A stretch of 64,000 nt of DNA from Ophiodon elongatus (GCA_016806645.1 JACSYO010000471.1:2103501-2167500); one strand, 5' to 3'. Numbered from the stretch's first letter, positions 23,201 to 36,250 are shown. Made by a program: numbers and translations. The notes: generated by a model not told the origin, from the sequence alone.

Positions 23201-26200
23201 CATATGAGGTGTGTTTTGGGCAAATTTGCTTTCCAAAAATAGCAAAAAGTATAAGCAAAACATTTGTTGCCCTTACTTCCACTATTCTCAGAGTAGTATT
23301 TTCCAAAAGCTTCGTCTTTAGGGGTGTTGGGATATAGGTAGAGAAGAGGATTTTCTGGGATATTTTCAGCTTCTAAGATCTGGAAATTCCTGATGATTTC
23401 ATGGAAGGGAATCTGGCAGAGGTCGAACTTGGTGAAGGGCTGGACTGTCTTCACGTCAGGTTCACCTACAATAGACAGAGGATGATAGCATTTGATATCG
23501 GTACTAGATTTGTCTACCATATAACAATTTGAAACAATATTTTAGGATCATTAGGAAATAAAAAATATCTCACCATTTATGGTGATTTCCACCCAAGAGA
23601 AGGTGATTCCCCCAATGACACTTTCACTGAAGCGCAACAAGAACGTGCCTCTCTTTTTCTTCTTCAGGAGGGACTTCTCTTTGCCTTTGCTCACAAAGCC
23701 CATGATGAGGCTACAGTGCAAAAAAAAAACAAAAAAAAAACAATAAAACAAGAAACTTCTCCCATTTTCCAGAAATTAAAAAGGCATTATCTCAACTGCT
23801 TCTCATTAAACCCCGATTGGACTAAAACATACCCATCCCTCCACAAGTCTTCAAGGTATGTTTTCACCATCACCAAGATTCCATCGAACCACACCCAGAA
23901 AGTGTCAGGAGTATTTTCCTGTAACAAAGGGTGTGGAAAAGGTCATCAATTCACACCTACAGTATATTCATTAACAATAAACACACAAGATTAAGAATCT
24001 GCCGTCACGCTGGCGGCTCTGTGAGGCTGTAATGCTCATTGTGAAGGAACACATATTGTACGATGGACAAAAGTTGAGGTGCACAGCTTGTTTTTGATCT
24101 GAATGAGTCACATTGAATTAAATGTAAAAAATGATAGTGGTTGATATGGAAGGGACTGTCAGCTAACATGATCACATTAACATGTTGAAGTTTAGCAGGT
24201 AATGTGTGTCATGTTCGACACCTTAGTTTACCATGTTTGGTAGCTTACATACATATTAGCGCGAAAAACATGATGGGTATCTCATTCGTGACCTGATGGT
24301 GGCGGTAGAGGAAAAAGTAGGGGATCGTTAAAGTACTGACAATTCGTAATGGCAATCATTTTAGACATTTCACTCAAGTGATGAGGGAAAAGTCAGGGGA
24401 TCACCAAAGTCGAGATATTATGAGTCGAGTGGTTAGGGTTAATGTTAATCACTTAAACTATGCTGAAAAATTACTACTAGGATTCAGTATTCTTACCTTG
24501 CTAAATTTTGTCCAAGCTACTTTGCAGGTGTCATATTTCTGCTGCTTTCCTGGTGGGATGGAAAATAAATGAACATTAGACAACTCTCACTCACTGACAT
24601 CTAAAATAAAACATGCATACAAGCCATGAAAGACACTGAATTATAGTGGGCAATCCTTTTGATCATGATCTAATACAAATCAATACGTCATATACCATCA
24701 TTATTCCAATGATACTGTTAACAAACCTTTCCATAAAGACAAGCACCTGTAATGTATATGAATCAAACAGCTGTTGTAAATATGATAAAGTTGTGAAAAT
24801 GCAATACCACTTTCGAGCTTTTTAGATTGACACTAATGTGTCTTCTTTCACTTTTTGCTCTAAATGATGAATTAAACGTTTTGGCCATCCAAAATGGTAA
24901 AAGAGTACTAATTTACGACCATCCCGACTGGTTAGAGTTGGACACAATATGTATGATCAGCTCTATTCTTATGAGAAACTGGATAGATAAAATATAAAAC
25001 ACCAACAAACTGATGCAGGAATTCTTTTGGTTAAATAATGTCTATCCTTACAAATGGCATCCAAAAAAGGAAAAACGGCAATTCAACATTTTTACACCAA
25101 TGCCTCTAGAGCTTAGAAGTTTTGCTGAGGCCAGTCAGTCTTACAGATGCATTGAAGTAACTTGTGTCAAAATTGGACCAAAGTGTTTCCTGATATTATG
25201 TTTGATTCACAGATGAACAAATTCAGTCCTATTTTTAGACAACAAACAAAAATAAGCAAAGGCAAGCAACTGAAGCAGAACATCAAAGCAGCATTTACCA
25301 AAGAGTCTGAGTGCGATCATTTCCAGCTGATCCTCATTCAGACCACGTTTAGTGGCAGACAGAAACTGCCAGCTCAACATTTCTCCAAACTGCGGCCAAG
25401 TGGCTGCAGGACAGTTGGCAAAGAACACGACATCCTGGAGAAACAGACGCACATTAACAAATATATACACAATACATTTATAATGCCTTCTAATAGCTCT
25501 GCAACATGCTACATGGTGTGTGTTATTCTTTCAGGGATCTCTCACCTTTGTGTCCACACTGAGCAGGTTGAACCAGAGGACAGACGCCCAGGCGCTCTGC
25601 TGCTGGCTGGAGTTAGAGATGATGACCACCGGGATTGAGGAGGCCTAAATTGGGTGCCAGGGAACGGTAACTTTTATTTAGGTCATATTTCCATAATCAA
25701 GACAATAAAAACAAGGACATAATACTTCATTTGTAGACAGAGCACATGTAGGTAATTATTATTTTTATAAAGCCAGTCGTATAACAAGAAAGGAAGCAGA
25801 AGAAACTCCACCTGCAACTCAACTGACACGCCTTTCATCTCAAATACAGTCTCAAAGTAGATGATGTGCAGCTCCTCTGTAACACTGAGAGAAATCTGTC
25901 AACACCAAAAAACACACACTGGTCATTATTTGATTGTTCACATCTCCTTGAATTATGAGTTGAGTTAAACTGTAAGCACAGATATCGTCAGGATTGCTAA
26001 CGTCTACTCACATCACTGACTCCTTTGCCGCCACCTCCAGACTTCTGCTCCTTCAGAGTCTACAGACAAATAAGAGTACTAAATACAAAATAAATCAAAC
26101 AAAGATATTTCCACCTGATATTAAAGACAGTGTCATTTAAATGTTTTGTCTTAATCACGACGCTGGAGACTGCTTTATGTGTGCACTTGAAAATGTCACA

Positions 26201-29200
26201 GTTAAAGTATTTATCCTTCAGATGTCGCAATTATTAAAGTCTTTATATCTTGTTGTTGATAAGAGTTTTCTCTGTTGTCCTTTAATATTTATTATCTTTT
26301 TAAATCATTATCACTCACAAGATGCCTGAAGTCTGCTACCATGCCTCCATTCTGGCTCTCTGCCATGTTCAAGGCCTTGCTTTTGGTCCCAAGGACATTA
26401 AAACGCCGATATCTACAAACATACAAGGTTTTATAAAAACAGATTCAAATCAAATGCAAACGTTTAAAACAGTTCTTCTTGAAATGCCATGAAAGCTAAA
26501 GTTATATATAACAAATACTCACCCTTTGATCTGAGGAGCCTCCCTAATTTAAAAAGGAGGAGAAAAACAGAGCAGTGACCACAGGGGGCAACAAAACATC
26601 CACATCTATTGTCAGAAGTCAAGAACTAAAGTTGCAGGTTTGCTGTGTGTGTGGTGAAAGTAACGCAAACTAAAGGAGGAACCTCACCTGTCCATGGACA
26701 CATTCACTTTCATAGAGTGGTTCAGCTCAGGGAACTTAACAAGAAGCCTGAAAATATTAAATCAGGTGTAAGACTTTAGAAATATTAAAAGGCTGGATGA
26801 GTAGGATTTGACAGTTTTTTTTAACTCTCTTTCTTGGCTCGAGGACACCAGAAGCACACGCCCCGACTGCGTTTAGGGTGCTCGCTAGTGGGTTGAAGCC
26901 AAACCCAGATAATCTCCTGTTTTGGGACAAGCTTTGTTTGTTTGAAGTTTCGCCTCACTATATTAAAAAAAAAATCTTAGCGTCCTCTTTATCTGGCACC
27001 TGGTTGCTTTGTTGTTAAATAAGATAATACAGGAAGTATTATCTGCAAATACTGACATCCTCATACTCGTAGTCGGTCATAATTGATGATTGAGAGGAAT
27101 TATCTTTGTATGAGTCTATAGGTATATTGTTTTTTAAGAAAAATCCTAATCATCCTGCCTTTAAGATACTTAACAATAGAAAGTGACAAAAGGAAAATAG
27201 GAGCACTCTCAGGGTTACAAAATATTTAACAAAATAAGTTTGAGAGATCAAAGTTACATTTCGGAAAAGGATAACAGAAGACTTCGGAGATAAGCATTAA
27301 ATTATCATTGTTCTCATGGTCATCGTGTTCATATGAGATCAGAATTTCTGTAATGTTTATGTGGTGAATTAAAACCCTCTCCAGCCAGTAAGTTTAGGTG
27401 GGTTTAGCTCCTCTGCAACCCTTTGTTTTGGTACAGGCAGATTGCACTCTTTCAAAGAGTAAATGAAGGCATTGATTGGAATGTTCCTAAGAAAAAGTCT
27501 GTCCATATAAAAAGTCAAACATTTACTAAAAGTAAATTAAAATAAATACATAGCATTGTAGTGATTGCCTGGAGTGGCACACTGACCTGGTCTTGACAGA
27601 GAACTGGACGTTTGTGCGCAGCACCAGGGGTCCTTTCCCCTGAGGCATGGAGGGCTGAGTCTCCACCACAAAGGAACTTCAAGAAACAGTTACACAATAA
27701 TGTCATCAAATTTAACAAGGAAATCACACGAGAGCAAGACAGTGTATGAAAGTGTGTCCTAAAAGAGAGACCTCTTGAGTAAGTCTTTTAGAAGAGAATC
27801 TGCTCTCTTCTGCATTATGGGTTTTTGGGCCTTCACCGGGTCGTTGTCATAGGTCACTTTTCCAACCAGCTCCTCCAGCTTTCCAAGAAACTCACGCACC
27901 TGGAACAGACACACTGCCACATAGGTGAACCTACGAAACAAGAGGAAAAGAGCAAAAGTGATGATGTCCACACAAGTCTTAAGAAAAGGAAGAAAAAAAA
28001 AAAGAATAAGAAAAAAATCATTGACAAATAAAGACCATGAATTAGAGCTTCCCCTGCCTAGTCGATCTTTTTGGTCTTAGTCAACTAAGATTTTCTTTAG
28101 TCTATTAGTCGTTTTTTATGCTTTTTTCATGCTGAATAATGTATTTATAAGAAACTTGTGAGCACATCTCTGGTTTTAAAGTGGTGCTTTTGTGTGCTTC
28201 TTTGTAGAGGAACTCAGTTTTACAGATCTCTCGAGTAAATCAAGTAATTTATTAGGTGAAAAAATTGTTTCAGTGTTCGTTAACTAGGAATTTCTTTAGT
28301 CGAGGAGAGCCCTACCACGAATGTGATGATAGTAGTGGTGGGATTGGGAAAGTCTCAAATTCCACCTATAAAACAGTAATTGTTTCTCCAGCCTTGCACT
28401 TCATTTACAAAAGGATCATTGATATAACTGTTACAGTAAACGTTAAAGATTGAAACTGATGTGAAGCAGGTGGAGATGAACATACCACTTCTCTAGCTGA
28501 TCCAGAAAAACATTGTCTGGAGCACCAATGCAGGCCTTCTGCTGCCTCCTCTGCCACTCCACCAGCTCCTTTTTCACCAATATATCGATCAGATCATCAG
28601 TCCTGTCCAGGAGCTTATTTAGGTCTGACAGTGTGCTCTAAGAAGATAATTGTATGACACAAAAATGATTATTATTATTAATTGGACTAAGAAGAGATGA
28701 AGGTGTTAATTAAGAATATAATATAACTTTGTACCATTCTACATTCATTCAGTCTGTTGATAAGTGACTGAAAAACTTTCATTTGTTCCTTCTTCACCGC
28801 CTCATCGACCACAGCTGCATAAACGTTTCCACAGCGGGATCAGAGTTTCCATAAAAGACAAACCAAAACAAAAGAGAACATATAGCTGTGATTCGGGCGC
28901 TTTATTACTCATCCTAAGAGAACATCGTCACAGCATGGAAATTTAACCAGAACTTTTTAATCTGCTTACCTTCCATTTTATAGGTTTGGTATTTAAAATC
29001 AAACTCGTCTTGCTGCTCCTCCAGACAAAACATTGCATGTTCCATGCACTACATCCCAAAAGTCCAGAGAATAAAAGAATGGGTGAACTGTGATATTTTT
29101 CAATTGCAAAGCACAACACAATGGCATAAAGCAACATGATCTGCACCTGCACTTCATTCCGAAGGCCAGCCATTTTACGTTCAAGGTCCTGCTGGCTGCC

Positions 29201-30299
29201 TGTCTCCATGGCTTCTTGCGCTACTTGCAAAAGCTCGACCTGAGAAAAGCAAAGGATCAAGAGAGGCAGGTATAGAGATAAAGAGTCTTTCTGATGTGAA
29301 ATTGTTTTCAGTACATGTGACACTTTTTAAATAACTGCCAATACATTTTTTTAGAAGAACTTAATAAAGACAAAATGTATAACGGAGATTCTCATTGGAC
29401 ACCTTGAACATATCTTTATAAACTTGGTTTTACATAAAGTAATGAATTAAGTAACAGTACACACAGCACATCCACTCTTGGTGGCTGGCCTTTGAGTCAA
29501 CAACCAAAACATGGCAACTTTTTAAGTGACCATATGATAAAATATTTGTTTCTAACAAATAGCAGGTGACAACTGCTATTTTTTTTCTAGAGCAATATGT
29601 GTGATTGTAATTGTTACGAGTGCATGCAGTTCATTCAAATATTGTATGAACAGTGGGGTGTGTCCCATCTATTATGTCACAATACATTCATTAAATGTTG
29701 ACCTAACCTGCTCAGGCAGATCAGCAGTTTCCAGGATTTCCTTCTCCTTTACCAGAAACCATAGGATTGTGTTTGCCAAGGCACACGGGTCATCCAGGTA
29801 TCTCTGCTAGGAGAGAGAAAGGTTAGAGGGATATCGGAGTCAAAGCCATCATTATGGTCCAAAAATATAGATGGCTTCTGTTATCCATTAATACCTGAAA
29901 GTTCTGTTTATAGCGTCTAATGTTGTGCTGCATTAAGAAAGACTCCTCTTGGACAAAGCGGCTATGTTGTATATCCAGATTCTCCAGCAGGACCTGGAAC
30001 AGCGCCATCGCCAAATCATGGTCCCGTGCTGCTCGTTGCCTAAAGAACAAAAACAACAAGATACAAATAGCAGAATTTTACAAACAGGGTAATTTACTGT
30101 AATCTTCGAATGGCATAATATGGGTTGAACGATATCAGGGGCAAAAAGAGATGAGAATGCTGCCTTACCACTCCTGCTTCTCTATCCAGACTGACAGGTA
30201 GTGCCTCACATCCATAGGCAAGGCATCCCTGTCATAGAGCTCGTGTAGCTGCTGATCGTAGGGGGGAGGCAGCTCCCTCAGTCTTTCCCACTGAGCCAT
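21212..30299 (-). CDS. stat2: signal transducer and activator of transcription 2
   Basis: In transcript order the 23 coding exons are 30169-30299, 29895-30039, 29708-29806, 29147-29239, 28970-29048, 28741-28814, 28486-28637, 27772-27930, 27587-27676, 26688-26747, 26523-26543, 26319-26412, 26012-26059, 25812-25895, 25546-25644, 25299-25434, 24497-24549, 23833-23918, 23574-23710, 23277-23465, 23020-23074, 22712-22803 and 21212-21441. They sum to 2406 nt, that is 801 residues (human STAT2 about 850). STAT2 joins STAT1 and IRF9 in ISGF3 to carry type I interferon signals to the nucleus. Visible landmarks: N-domain MAQWERLRELPPPYDQQLHE; coiled coil about 135-315; DNA-binding part with SFVVETQPSMPQ; SAWASVLWFNLL before the linker; SH2 with GTFLLRFSES (phosphotyrosine-binding Arg about 594); tyrosine of KYIKTKL about 684, matching human Tyr690; acidic transactivation tail (TDDELLRFINN) in the last exon. 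The tail is shorter than in mammals. Neighbouring apof supports STAT2 rather than another STAT. Confidence 0.95.
22180..22490. repeat. block duplicated at 10126-10445, in the last stat2 intron
   Basis: It matches the block that replaces the missing gpr84 gene in the second flank copy, with the shared words ATGCTATTGCGGC, TAGAATCAAAAAGCTATAAACAA and AGAGCAGACTACTGTAC (the second split here only for length: TAGAATCAAAAAGC, TATAAACAA). The similarity stops at TACTGTAC on the right. Confidence 0.75.
22569..22711 (-). other. possible alternative STAT2 C-terminus by intron read-through
   Basis: If the donor at the end of exon 22712-22803 is not used, the frame stays open for 47 codons into the intron and ends at a stop at 22569. 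That extension carries words such as SWLSLLSHPAEN and CPLYFDPVLWEIIGED. The normal splice (CAGCTG|GTGAGT) has a strong donor and joins in phase to the acidic last exon, so read-through would be a minor form at most. No transcript evidence can be seen here. Confidence 0.3.
23141..23196. repeat. (TA)n microsatellite in a stat2 intron
   Basis: About 56 bp of alternating AT in the intron between the exons at 23277 and 23074. Confidence 0.95.
28043..28314. mobile_element. short non-autonomous hAT element (MITE) in a stat2 intron
   Basis: Imperfect terminal inverted repeats (TAGAGCTTCCCCTGCCTAGTCGA on the left, split as TAGAGCTTCCCC and TGCCTAGTCGA; TTAGTCGAGGAGAGCCCTA on the right) flank a core without coding capacity. 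An 8-bp target duplication with one mismatch (CCATGAAT at 28035-28042, CCACGAAT at 28315-28322) supports a hAT origin. The imperfect ends suggest an old insertion. Confidence 0.75.
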
Positions 30300-30750
30300 C
30301 CTAGAGAAACACAAACATACACACACAAACAGTGCGTGGCATTAAAACACAGCGCCATTGCATTTAAAGGGGACAGGTTCAAACAAGTCTGTAATTAACA
30401 GCTGAAGGAGTAAAGTGCAAACCCTGCGACTGATAACTAACGCTGTACGACTGTAGACGTGTGAAGTAATGTCTGCAAATTGTGTTATGTTTTTTTGTTT
30501 TTTTTAGACCGAGGATAACGTCACTTAATTTGTTTGCTACTTGAGCTTGTTTTGGACGAGCTGTCAGTCAGCAGCGGAGACAGGACAGGGCCCATTAACA
30601 ACGCAACGTCTGCTTACCTCCCTTTATGCTGTCAGACAGAGTCCACTTAGAAATGTCTCGGTAACTAACGTCCGCTCACTGGTCATTTAACTCAGGCGCA
30701 TCGCTTCTCTTGTTTCTTTCGTTATCGGTAACGACAGTTGCAGTAAAACA
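30300..30750 (-). promoter_or_regulatory. stat2 5' UTR exon and proximal promoter
   Basis: The coding exon starts at 30300 with an AG acceptor one base before the ATG, so the leader is split. A good donor (GGGAG|GTAAGCAG) ends an upstream non-coding exon at 30618. Its 5' limit is not visible but lies within roughly the next 100-150 bp. GTTTCTTTCG near 30712 (GAAAGAAAC on the minus strand) resembles an IRF half-site pair. Confidence 0.5.
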
Positions 30751-31051
30751 AAACAACTGCGAGCAGTCCAGCGTGTGAATGTTATTTCCTCGACGTGTTT
30801 TTACTCAGTTCTCTGTTTCATTGGATATCTACTCATCCCGCCCAAGTGGTTCTCCTCGAACTAACGACGGGCACCATTTTGGCTCTGACGCAACTGCCGT
30901 TAAAGCGCTCCAGAGCCGAAATGTCCGGAATCGGTCAAACCGTTTCCTAGGGAGCGCGGAGCTGACAGCTCATTGGTCGAGCTGGTCACAGAACAGCGCG
31001 TGCTGTTGGTACATTTTCCACGTCAATCATTAGTGAGGGGGCGTGGTCAGT

Positions 31052-31063
31052 GAAATAGAAACT
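31052..31063 (+). promoter_or_regulatory. interferon-stimulated response element candidate (GAAATAGAAACT)
   Basis: The 12-mer matches the ISRE consensus GAAANNGAAACT exactly. It lies about 430 bp upstream of the stat2 leader exon donor and 750 bp from the ATG. STAT2 is itself interferon-inducible in vertebrates, so a self-reinforcing input is plausible. Function is inferred. Confidence 0.5.
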
Positions 31064-31530
31064 TATGGCCCTGAATGCAGATTTCCCGAGAAATGAGGTT
31101 GTGAAAGTGACGAAGCGAGCGCGTGACGCATTCAGGGGTGGAGCACGGGATTCTGTGCCCGAGGGGCCCTCCCTTTAAACACGTAAAAGACGTTTGAACA
31201 AGACTGGAATATACATGTATTATTTACTGTGTAGCCTAATATGTAACCATTTCCGCCACTTAAACTCGTACACAGTGATATGCCCCCATTGGGTTGAGAA
31301 ACAAATATCCTCCACTTCTTCATTTCCACTACATTAAAGGTCTCTTCACCTTCATCATCTTCTACACTTATTTCTGTCTCTTATTCAGGTGCAAGAGCCC
31401 AACTAAGCAAGGAGTTGTAGAGTCTAGCTTATGATAAAGCGGTATGGTATATCATTCATATTTTTGCATGATTAACACCATTCGAGAAATAAATATTGCT
31501 GGCTGTTCCATGGGGGAAATTATGCATTAG
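31064..31530. other. upstream flank of stat2, no gene seen
   Basis: No supportable ORF or RNA gene. The first 100 bases are moderately GC-rich and may belong to the distal stat2 promoter; the rest is AT-rich. Confidence 0.4.
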
Positions 31531-32534
31531 AAATCCCACACTTTGACATTTTTTTTCAACAATTGAAACAGTTTTATGTAAAGTTATATACATCAGAATC
31601 AACAAGGGAAGCCAAGCTTTTGAACGTTTTTTGACGATCTGAACATTTATTATTTATATTTATTATTATATTTATTATTATATATTTCCAAACCATGTCA
31701 GTTCCCATTATAAATTCAGTTTTAAGTACATTATCAGGATATAAGTTTAACATAAGTAAAAGTATAATGTTCCCAATTGATGCTCTTGCTGGTCCCTTGA
31801 AAATTTCAACCCAGTTTAAATACTTAGAGTCAATGTCACTAAAACATTTGCAGATCTTTACAAGGAGAACTTCTTAAAATCATTTGAACAAACAACGCAA
31901 GATCTGCAGAGATGGTCTCATATGCCCATATCATTAGCAGGCCGAAATAATATTATTAAAATGACCATCCCTCCTAAATTTCAATTTTTATATCAATGTA
32001 TTTTTTTTTTCGCTGCACAGATACAAATTTGTTCAGAGTTCATTTGGAGCAAAAAAATACCAAGAATAAGGAAAGCATTCTTACTAAGACCCAAATCAGC
32101 AGGGGGAATGGGATTGCCAAATTTCCAGCTTTATTATTGGGCATGTAATATGAGAATGATGTCCTATACTCTCAGCCCTGGCCACTGTAAAATTGATAAT
32201 TAAGCAAGAGCCTGACAGTAAAGGACGTACAGTATATCAAATATATATGATAAACTGTCTCAGTTGACAGGTACAACAACTATGGAAGACTTGAGATTAC
32301 AGAGGAGCAGTGGGAAACAACTTTCGAACAGATTCACAGCACTTCAGTGTGTGCAAGACATGGCCTCCTGCAATTTGAGATAATACACTGTTTACACTGT
32401 AAATAATCACTACAGGGCATTTGTTCTGGAGTTGCCTGAGGATATCAAATTATTGGAGCAATATTTTTCATACCGTATCAAACATTTTGCAAACACCTAT
32501 TGATTTAGATCCCTTGATGGCAGTTCCAGGAATT

Positions 32535-32538
<4 letters not shown>

Positions 32539-32581
<43 letters not shown>

Positions 32582-33276
32582 AATAGATAGATAAATAGAT
32601 AGATAGATAAATACTTTATTAATCCCGCAAGTGGAAATAATTTTTCTACAGCAGCATTTTTACATAAGAAAAGAACAATTTTTACATAAGAAAGAACAAT
32701 ATATAAAAAAATAGAATAGAAGAAGAAGAAGAAGAAGAAAAATAAGAAGAAAAATAAGAAAAATGCACAATATATACAACAAATAGAATAGAATAATAAT
32801 ATTAAATTAAATTAAATTAACTAACAAAACAAAACAGTCGTGCAAGATGTAACCAACCAACAACAAACAAAGGTGCTATGGCTGGGTGGTTTACTTGGCC
32901 AGAGGTGATTTATTGTAGAGTGTAGAGGGCAGGAATGATCTCCTGTATCTGTCCTTGTGACAGCGGAGCTGGAGGAGTCTGTTGGAAAACGTGCTCCGCT
33001 GTCCCTGCAGTAGGTGGTGGAGAGGGGGGTCCGGGTTATCCAATATGGATCATAATTTCTTCGGTGTCCTCCTCTCCACCACCTTCTCCAGACTGTCCAG
33101 TTTGCAGCCAATGATGGAGCCGGCCTTCTTAACCAGTTTGTTAAGTCTGTTGCTGTCTCCGGCTCCAACGCTGCTCCCCAGCAGACTACGGAGAAGAACA
33201 GAGCACTGGCAACAACAGACTGGTAGGACATCTCCAACATCTTGCTGCATACATTAAAGGATCAATAGATCAAAGG
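32539..33276 (-). mobile_element. L2-like LINE 3' fragment nested in the L1
   Basis: On the minus strand, from about 33250, the translation starts as the C-terminal part of a LINE ORF2 (SYQSVVASALFFSVVCWGAA), then breaks frame. It ends in GGGATTAATAAAGTATTTATC and a TATC microsatellite (TAGA on the plus strand, 32535-32612). The short direct repeat ATTATAG at 32532-32538 and 33277-33283 is a likely target duplication. The tail matches the one at 15553-15642. Confidence 0.75.
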
Positions 33277-33404
33277 ATTATAGAGTCTAACATAGTAAAA
33301 AATGCTGTGGAACACAATATAATTTCATTTGTTTGCCTACTGGCACGAAGATTGATCGTACTCAATTGAAAACAGAGAACTTTACCAACACATTAATATA
33401 CATT

Positions 33405-33405
<1 letters not shown>

Positions 33406-33498
<93 letters not shown>

Positions 33499-33499
33499 T
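33406..33499. repeat. (TA)n microsatellite
   Basis: Nearly pure TA with two TACATA interruptions, inside the second L1. Confidence 0.95.
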
Positions 33500-34835
33500 A
33501 TGTCATAACCTGTATTGATTGATCTCAAAGATTCTTGACAGAATGGGTGGCATTTTAAGAATAATGGACAGTTACAAGCAACTTAACAGTCACAAACAAA
33601 TCATGATCAAGTTTATATTGCATGTATTTTGGACATGTAATTGTTTAAAATTAATTAATTAATTTTATTTTATCTTTTTTATTTGAATCTCCCCTACCCG
33701 TTTATTTTACTTATTAATTTATTTTCCACAAATTCATTTTATTACAATGTTTGACATTAGTATTGTTGTTATTCCTTGCTTTATTGTCTGTACATAGCTG
33801 TGCGTATGTATGTGTGAAGGGGGGTTGTATGTTCTGTATGCTATGACTAAAATGACAATAAACACAGTTAAAAAAAAAAAAAAAATCCCACACTTTGTAA
33901 ATATCTTCTATATTCACATTTCTCACACATCAATTGTATTTGTGTTTTTGTTCATTCTGTTCAGTCTTCTTGAACTTTACATACACTGGAGATCATGCGA
34001 TGGCATCACACCAGCTGGAACGTTAAATTGGACCAGGGGCGTAAACTTGGGGTCCAATGGTCCCTTCCCCACTACCTACCTACCGCCCTACATCCATCAC
34101 TCTTGCTCGGACCATACCCTCAAACTCAGCCTTCATTTGGATCTCAACTACACCTGTAAAGTTCCGTGACACCAAAACAGGCCAGAGGCGTAATCATTGG
34201 GAGGCTTACGCGGTTGAGACACTGTCACAGTGACAACATCTGTCCACATAAATACAGATGGAAATATAACCGCCTGGCAGTGTAGCCGACTCAAAACCAT
34301 CACTGTGGTAGTGTCTCTGATTAGTTATAAATTAAAAACAGGATTATGTTACAATTTTACTCACTTGGAAACGAAAAAAAACACACACTAACTGGAGTTA
34401 CAACAGGTCTACCATGCTGTCACCCAAGGTCATTTCATATCTTCTCTTATCCTTATCATGCCAGCTGCAGCTATCAAACTCTTACACACACATTTCTTTG
34501 TTATGCAAGGTTCATCATTATCACACATGAAGAGGGAAGCCTCAACCTCCCTTCCAGGCTAATCGCTTCCTAAAATGGGCTTTCCAGCTGACTGACAAAT
34601 TCAACAGCAAACTCCAGAGCAAAACTATTGCTCCCCTTTCTTCTGACAGACCGTGGTGAGGAGTTGTTTACCTCCTATTTTATTTGGCCCCCACCACACC
34701 TTTCGGCCCTTTAAATTAGTTCCTGTTTTCCTCCGTTCCTGAACAAACTGGTTCCAAATAACAAAAATTAAGTTTAAATTGATCATATCGATATTTGTAT
34801 GTAAAATTCCAATAAAAGAAGAAAGTAAAAACGTG

Positions 34836-34920
34836 CGAGAGAACGTGCAAACTCCACACAGAAGGAGCGCCCGGGATCAGGGATCGAACCCGGGCCCCTA
34901 TTGCTGTGAGGTGACATGCA
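34836..34920 (-). repeat. tRNA-derived SINE fragment with B box
   Basis: On the minus strand it reads CCTCACAGCAATAGG, then GGGTTCGATCCC, then CTTCTGTGTGGAGTTTGCA. GGTTCGATCCC is a clear RNA polymerase III B box. It belongs to the same family as 10442-10535; the head with the A box is cut off. Confidence 0.8.
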
Positions 34921-36175
34921 GGCCTCATACTTAAACTTAAAAAAGGTTAATATAATTTATCATTTACCACCACTAAGTAGCCATTTTTAAAGATGTATGT
35001 ACAAATATTAAAATGTTGTGTTAATTTGTGTCTTTACAATAGATATCAGGTAACTTCTAATATTTTCTTTTCAAATAAACACTTAAAAATAATGACCTAC
35101 CAGGGTTATTATTTGGGGGTGTATTTTGTCTACCAAGCTGGTACCACCGGCCCTCTGTGGGAACAGTTGCGTTTGTTATTCATCCCTTCAGTTCCCACTC
35201 TCACCAGTAGATGTCATACTTGTCACAACATTTCAGACATTAGTTTGAATTAGTGAATTAGTTATTAAAAGAAAAGAAATGCAAATTTGCCATGGAGAAA
35301 CTCATCGCTCCATCAGATACAGTACTCATTACTATTTAATTATTTTAATGTTGAATTACAGTATGATATTTTGTACGCTCAATATCCTTCAACTGCCTTT
35401 GTACCAACACAAAAGGGAGATCAGGCTTATGGAGACTATTATTGTATTGTTAAATTAGTGTAATTTGTAATGTAGAATGTAAACTTAAAATATCCACATT
35501 CTCAAAAACAATGCATAGGTTGTGATCTCAGAGTCCTAAATGTCAGCTACAAATTCCCTTTTGTTTGTTGTACAGCACACATGCTCACCCAGAGGTCAGA
35601 TCCTGATTCTATCTATCTGTCTATTCTAACAAACATTGTTATCTCTGTGCTGTGGATAGATCGGGAAAAGTTTTTAAAGTTTTAAATTGAGGTTATCTTC
35701 CTTCTAGACTAAAAAACATGTAATTTAAAAATATTGAACAGATCTTAAACTGGTGTAGCTTCTTTAATGAAATCTAACCACTTCCAGGAAGCAGGCTGTT
35801 ATTTTCTCTGAACTGGCCTCATCTGATTAAACAGCAGACAGTTAGTTCCTAATCTTGTTCCACTACATTTTTAGAGTTCATCGTCTACTTTATATTTTTT
35901 GAGGGATACTGACTTTAGATTCATCAAGCTTTGATTGAGGAGTGTAGAAATATCTGTTTGGTAAATATGTGTACAAAGAGCAAAGTTCACAGAAAAGTGC
36001 TCAAAAAGATAAAAAAGATAATTTCCTGTTCATCAGTAATTACTTTAATCTGTTTATGATAATCACCGTTTACAAACATGTAATTTCTCTAAATAACTAA
36101 ATAACATAACGATCCATATGGAATTATCTTGTTCAGGGTATCTGTTCCTAGTGTGAGTTGGAAAAGAAGAAGGCT

Positions 36176-36176
36176 G

Positions 36177-36208
<32 letters not shown>

Positions 36209-36250
36209 CGCACACGCACACGCACACAGACACACACACACACACACACA
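36176..36250. repeat. (CA)n microsatellite
   Basis: About 75 bp of CA repeats with occasional CG interruptions. Confidence 0.95.

Larger units (their letters stand above)
31546..33882 (+). mobile_element. L1-clade LINE, 5'-truncated, with a nested LINE
   Basis: A perfect 15-bp target duplication, AAATCCCACACTTTG, lies at 31531-31545 and 33883-33897, preceded on the right by a poly-A tail. Coding remnants at 31695-31877 and 31922-32203 show L1 reverse transcriptase-to-C-terminal words (LAGRNNIIKM, EFIWSKK, KSAGGMGLPNFQ). Frame breaks and the 5' truncation show it is dead. It carries a second LINE in reverse orientation. Confidence 0.85.

Noticed and set aside
34836..34920. tRNA gene with B box
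   Set aside because: The B box belongs to a truncated SINE; the 5' half of a tRNA is missing.
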